Below, in pieces: positions 60,574 to 64,000 of a stretch of DNA of 64,000 nt. Position 1 is the first letter of the stretch. The number at the start of each line of letters is the position of its first letter. The notes under the pieces are model-generated. The model did no database searches. It was not told the DNA's origin and saw only the letters and a list, made by a program, of their open reading frames with translations. A program made the position numbers and the translations under genes. Location of the stretch: positions 25,358,001 through 25,422,000 of the forward strand of contig OX485806.1 of NCBI GenBank assembly GCA_950295325.1, in the 5' to 3' direction. The DNA comes from Polytrichum commune. Lineage: Eukaryota; Streptophyta; Polytrichopsida; Polytrichales; Polytrichaceae.

Positions 60574-61501
60574 CTGCAGCAACCACTTCACTTATAAATG
60601 GAAAATAGGCATATGCCAGGACATGACCCACCTTGCATGCAATAAGGGCCTAACCAAATTTGCACAGGTGGCTAAAGTGCTTTTGTAGCAACCCGCATGT
60701 TGTGATGTAGATTTGAACACTGAGCAGACCTTGCAGTGCTGCGACAACCTATGTGGACAAAGCAAATATGTTTGGAAGTATTTGATATACAATAATTACA
60801 GTTCTAATAGAGAGAAATTTGCTAGACACAAGAAAGTGCATCAAAAGCATACAAAGAGGAAGGTGACCTGGAAACACCTGTCACACTGTCACATTTGCAG
60901 GCGAAATTCGTAATTAGGCGACCATCTGAACCGACTCAGCCGGTAACCTGCCAGTCGGAGCCAGTCGTCTCCCGCCACACAGGTCTTTTGCCACCAATTT
61001 GGAGGTCCCCGAAATCTACACGTGAGCTAATTCCTTACGACCTAAAATCCACGTAGCGGAAGATATCTGGACAGACCCTAACCCAGGTGAAGATTTAGAG
61101 CACAAGGAAGGTTCGAAAAGCTTTCGAAGGCGCTACGTACTTGAAGGGAATGTTATCGCCATCGCCATCGGTGCTGCGACGTTTGCTTGCAAATTTCGCG
61201 TAGTTCGTTTCTCTTGCATTGTCTCTGTGATTTGATAGCTCGGTTTGTAAGTGTATTTGCTATGCTATGATCTAAGAGGGCTTTTTTTTCACGTCGCTTC
61301 TTTTGGAGAGACGAAGTAGAAGAGCAGGAAGGGTTTCGTTGCGGAGGGGAACTCTTAGTTTTCTCGATCTTGGTTGCTGGTGCATTTTCGTTAGGTTGTA
61401 GATGTGGTAAGGTTCTTCTGTGTCGAGCGGAGGTGAAGGACGGTGGAAAAGAAGTGCCGGGAGGCATAAAGAGGCATCAGAAGGGGTTTCTTGGAGAGAC
61501 G
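60574..61501. promoter_or_regulatory. Shared intergenic or 5' region of a divergent gene pair
   Basis: Holds the 5' end of the minus-strand coiled-coil gene and the 5' UTR of the plus-strand gene. The higher-GC block at 60.95-61.5 kb is likely transcribed or promoter sequence. A minus-strand ATG at about 61170 begins MAMAITFPSS, followed by a donor-like AA/GTACGT; this could be the first exon, but its phase does not join cleanly to the 60573 exon. No TATA box seen on either strand. Confidence 0.4.
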
Positions 61502-61786
61502 ATGGTAGGATTGAACCCTTCCAAATTTTATGGAAGAGTTCTCCCTCGGCCGCGCATATATTGTGATGTTAAGTTTAGCGATGCGAGAGTGGACCCCCCA
61601 GAAGGTGTGAATGCAGCTCTGTTGGAGTGGGCTGGCGATGCGAACTGGAACAGAGGAGGGACTTCTAGTACGCGAAAGCGAATGTCAGGGAAGGTGGAAG
61701 GCTGCATGAGTAAGCTGCGGGCCATGGACGAGAGCGACGACGAGGAGGACCCGTCACCGAAGAAGCCAGCCAAAGATCTACCTTAG
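61502..61786 (+). CDS. Small conserved plant protein with acidic tail, function unknown
   Basis: 94 residues, single exon. I chose the ATG at 61502 (MVGLNPSKFYGRVLPRPRIY) over the in-frame upstream one at 61370, because NP-x-KFYG-x-x-LPRPRI near the start and DVKF-x-x-x-RVDPP just after match a plant family of small uncharacterised proteins as I remember it. The middle has LLEWAGDANWNRGG (family members have LLSWA-EAHW-x-x-GG), then KRMSGKVEGCMSKLRA, then an acidic cluster DESDDEED and a basic end SPKKPAK. The acidic and basic tail suggests a nuclear protein. Downstream, from 61.8 kb, the DNA turns AT-rich. The family resemblance is from memory, so the function is left open. Confidence 0.72.
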   Translation: MVGLNPSKFYGRVLPRPRIYCDVKFSDARVDPPEGVNAALLEWAGDANWNRGGTSSTRKRMSGKVEGCMSKLRAMDESDDEEDPSPKKPAKDLP

Positions 61787-62054
61787 TTATCTCAATGCTT
61801 CCAAAGCCCCGACCCTAAATGATGCCCCCAATGAGCCCAAAATGTCAATTAAATGGATGAACATGGTAGATGTTCTTCAAATGCCAATTACTTCACCCAT
61901 ACAAAATTTTAGCCCAATTGGCCAAGATCTACTATGTGAAATTGGGTAACCCACCTCCTCTCTACATGCACAACTAAATCTATCGAAAGATTGAGAATGG
62001 CCCAACATAACAAAGTTGTCCACTTGAAGGCCACACTACAAGCCAACAAATTCA
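61787..62054. other. 3' flank of the small plant gene
   Basis: Probable 3' UTR and spacer before the inverted-repeat element; no polyadenylation signal chosen. Confidence 0.35.
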
Positions 62055-63000
62055 CTACACTATATATTGAGTTTAGTGTCACCAATTATGTTTGTCTTGG
62101 TCAGCACTAATTGGGAACCGATCGTGTAGTGCCATGAACACTAAACGAAAACCTAGCATTATGTGTCATGCCTTGTAAAGTGAGGGCATCATAGATTCAC
62201 AATGTAAATCCGATTACTATCACTTAGTATGTGATCTCTAATTCAAATCTCAACCATCCATGAATATATTACATGCATTACTAGAATGTTAGGATACAAA
62301 ATATATACCAAATTTTTGTTTCGATAATTGACATGGATTTCATGCAAATTTCGATCTACCGAATCAATACTTGTGTTACCCTAACTTTACTGTTCTCAAA
62401 TTTGTAGATATGAGTAGAAATTCGTATGAAATATTCATGAATATTTGATTGAAATATTCATGAAATGCTTTTTGGGGCAATCCGCTTAGAATTTGTTTCT
62501 CTTCATAAGGAAAACAATTCCCCGCTATTACTCCCCGCTATTACTCCCCGCAAACACATGCAAACTTTCTCAATTTAACTGTTATAAATGTGTCGACCTT
62601 ACTTGATCCTAAACAAACGAGAACTACACTAAATATGATACTTAGTATCGTATTGTATTTAATATCACTATGGTAACTGTTTGGGTGACATTTCATATGA
62701 GAAAGTGCACAAATATTGTCATGGATGATGGACGAGTTCATGCATTGGCCAAATCCCTACCTTCTATTGTCAGCAACTTGTGATGAAATGTTGTCATGGA
62801 TGTTTGAAATTTGGTCGAAAAATCACATACTAAGTGAGAGTGATTGCAAATCTATAATCCCAGGAAATACTTACAAGGAATGACAAATAATGTTGGGTTA
62901 ACATTTACTGTTGGTGGCAATATACCGCAACTTAAAAATTAAAATTAGTATTGAGCAAGACAATTAGAATGGGTAACACTAAATATCATATTTAGTGTAG
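62055..63000. mobile_element. Inverted-repeat family T, longest copy
   Basis: About 946 bp with inverted arms of roughly 250 bases. Left tip CTACACTATATATTGAGTTT, right tip ending ATATCATATTTAGTGTAG. Further inward the arms share ACTTAGTATGTGAT, CATCCATGA, GATTCACAATGTAAATC (left) against the complement of GATTGCAAATCTATAATCCC (right), and TGTCATGCCTTGTAA against the complement of TTACAAGGAATGACA. The centre (62.3-62.75 kb) includes a tandem CCCCGCTATTACT unit at 62521-62550. Related copies at 5020-5240, 30346-30767 and 57003-57371. No coding capacity. Confidence 0.75.
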
Positions 63001-64000
63001 ACATACATCAATCACCCGTGAATCCTCCACCATAACCTCGTCTTCCCACCTCCCTCTACAAACTAAATTGTCAACTATTCCCCTTGGACCCTTATAGCCC
63101 ACCTTGCAAAACGAAGGCAATACACCTATCCTACAACTTGGTAACACATGACTAGGGTCGGAGAACATGCTCACATTCATGATTCTATGCCCCCCCCCCC
63201 TCTCCCTTTAACCTTGAAATTGGGTTAGGACAAGTGAAACCCCCAAAAGTTGCATGGCCTAGAGTACCATTGATGGGGTGAGGGGTCGTTGCACAATTCA
63301 CTTGTTTGTTGGTTAGTCCTAGTCCGGGCACATGGTCTCATTAGACGGTGCAACCCCCATCCCACATAAAAAAATCGCTATGACATTTTTTTAATTTGTT
63401 TTTTTTTCTCTCGCCTTTCCTTTAGGTATAAATTCAAAATACCTTTAGAATTTAAAATATGCCTCAACAAGCATTAGACTACGTATAGTTCTAAGACGTG
63501 TTTGTGGGATGATTCCCTCAAGTTCCCCATTGGCATATATTTTGAATGTATTGTAAAAGTATTTTACTCGACTGTACTATAAGGTTAAATAACTCTGTAG
63601 ATGCAATTCACTAATATAAACACATTTCTATATGAGGTAAGCTCGTGGGGGGGGGGGGGGGCGATAGTCACTCCCTCTTATATTAATGCATGCACGTGCG
63701 CTCAGACCTATTTATCGGGGGGTTATTTGCCTTGTAGATAAGATTATAAGATATGGTATTTTTCAAAATAAAGGTAAATGCTTGTATTATAATACACCCA
63801 ACCAGTAATCATAAATTTTGGGGGGAATCATTTAAAAATAATTTATTTTACTTGTACCGCCAAAAAATTTGGAAAAAAGATTGCAATTCAAACAACGCGT
63901 TGGAATTTTCCCTCCCTGCACGTAGGTAGAGAACATGAACTCCACGTTGGATACGTAGGTTTAGTAACGTTCAAACCAACCAGCCTGCGAAATCATTCAG
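63001..64000. other. Intergenic DNA with G/C homopolymers
   Basis: Runs of 11 C at 63190-63200 and 15 G at 63647-63661. No gene or bounded element recognised. Confidence 0.4.

Noticed and set aside
61153-61467. Minus-strand 104-codon basic frame as a separate gene
   Set aside because: It overlaps the 5' region of the plus-strand gene, is compositionally skewed and matches no family. It is more likely a shadow frame.
1-64000. CRISPR array, rRNA operon, prophage or bacterial gene cluster
   Set aside because: No regularly spaced repeats, no rRNA sequence and no operon-like gene packing. Spliced genes and plant transposons show that this is plant nuclear DNA.

Overview
This window is plant nuclear DNA. 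Three things support that: one long intron-rich gene whose exons decode to the plant MOS1 (MODIFIER OF SNC1 1, BAT2-domain) family with GT-AG junctions in the right phases; long AT-rich intergenic stretches full of decayed plant-type transposons; and CT/GA-rich leader sequence plus TTTAGGG-like repeats. Gene density is low, about three recognisable genes in 64 kb. The PiggyBac, PIF/Harbinger, Mutator-like, pogo-like, Ty3/gypsy and LINE relics fit a medium or large genome. A seed-free land plant is possible, but the sequence alone does not settle the lineage.

Layout. 1-5.6 kb: decayed intergenic DNA with a LINE reverse-transcriptase relic (minus strand, 3.66-4.46 kb) interrupted by a small inverted-repeat element. 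5.6-16.1 kb: the MOS1 gene on the minus strand, with eight coding exons reconstructed base by base (1,798 codons plus stop), a 5'-UTR intron and a probable 3' UTR. 16-44 kb: no convincing host gene. It holds dispersed repeats, hairpin MITEs, a Ty3/gypsy pol relic (27.7-29.1 kb), a Harbinger-type TAA-flanked small element (34.65-35.22 kb), a 17-bp-IR element with a two-exon Lys/Glu-rich reading frame (35.4-36.25 kb), a nested Mutator-like element with a captured gene fragment (36.49-39.93 kb), and a PiggyBac transposase pseudogene split by an insertion (40.9-43.35 kb). 44.43-48.04 kb: a larger Harbinger element whose ends match the 34.65 kb element, flanked by TAA and carrying a transposase N-terminus plus 2.3 kb of unexplained DNA. 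48-58.8 kb: a MULE-like relic with SWIM and zinc-knuckle traces, and second or third copies of repeats seen earlier. 58.87-61.8 kb: a divergent gene pair, a minus-strand coiled-coil gene (partly reconstructed) and a compact plus-strand gene for a small plant protein ending in an acidic then basic tail. 62-63 kb: a ~0.95 kb element with ~250-base inverted arms that has relatives at 5.0, 30.4 and 57.0 kb.

The host genes have no visible operon-like or pathway link. MOS1 is a nuclear regulator of immune-receptor expression in Arabidopsis. The 58.9-61.8 kb pair may share a bidirectional promoter. The most notable material is the transposon architecture: two Harbinger elements sharing ends, a nested element with four sets of internal repeats around a captured coding fragment, and a PiggyBac relic. 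I found no CRISPR array, rRNA operon, convincing tRNA gene or clearly new biological system.
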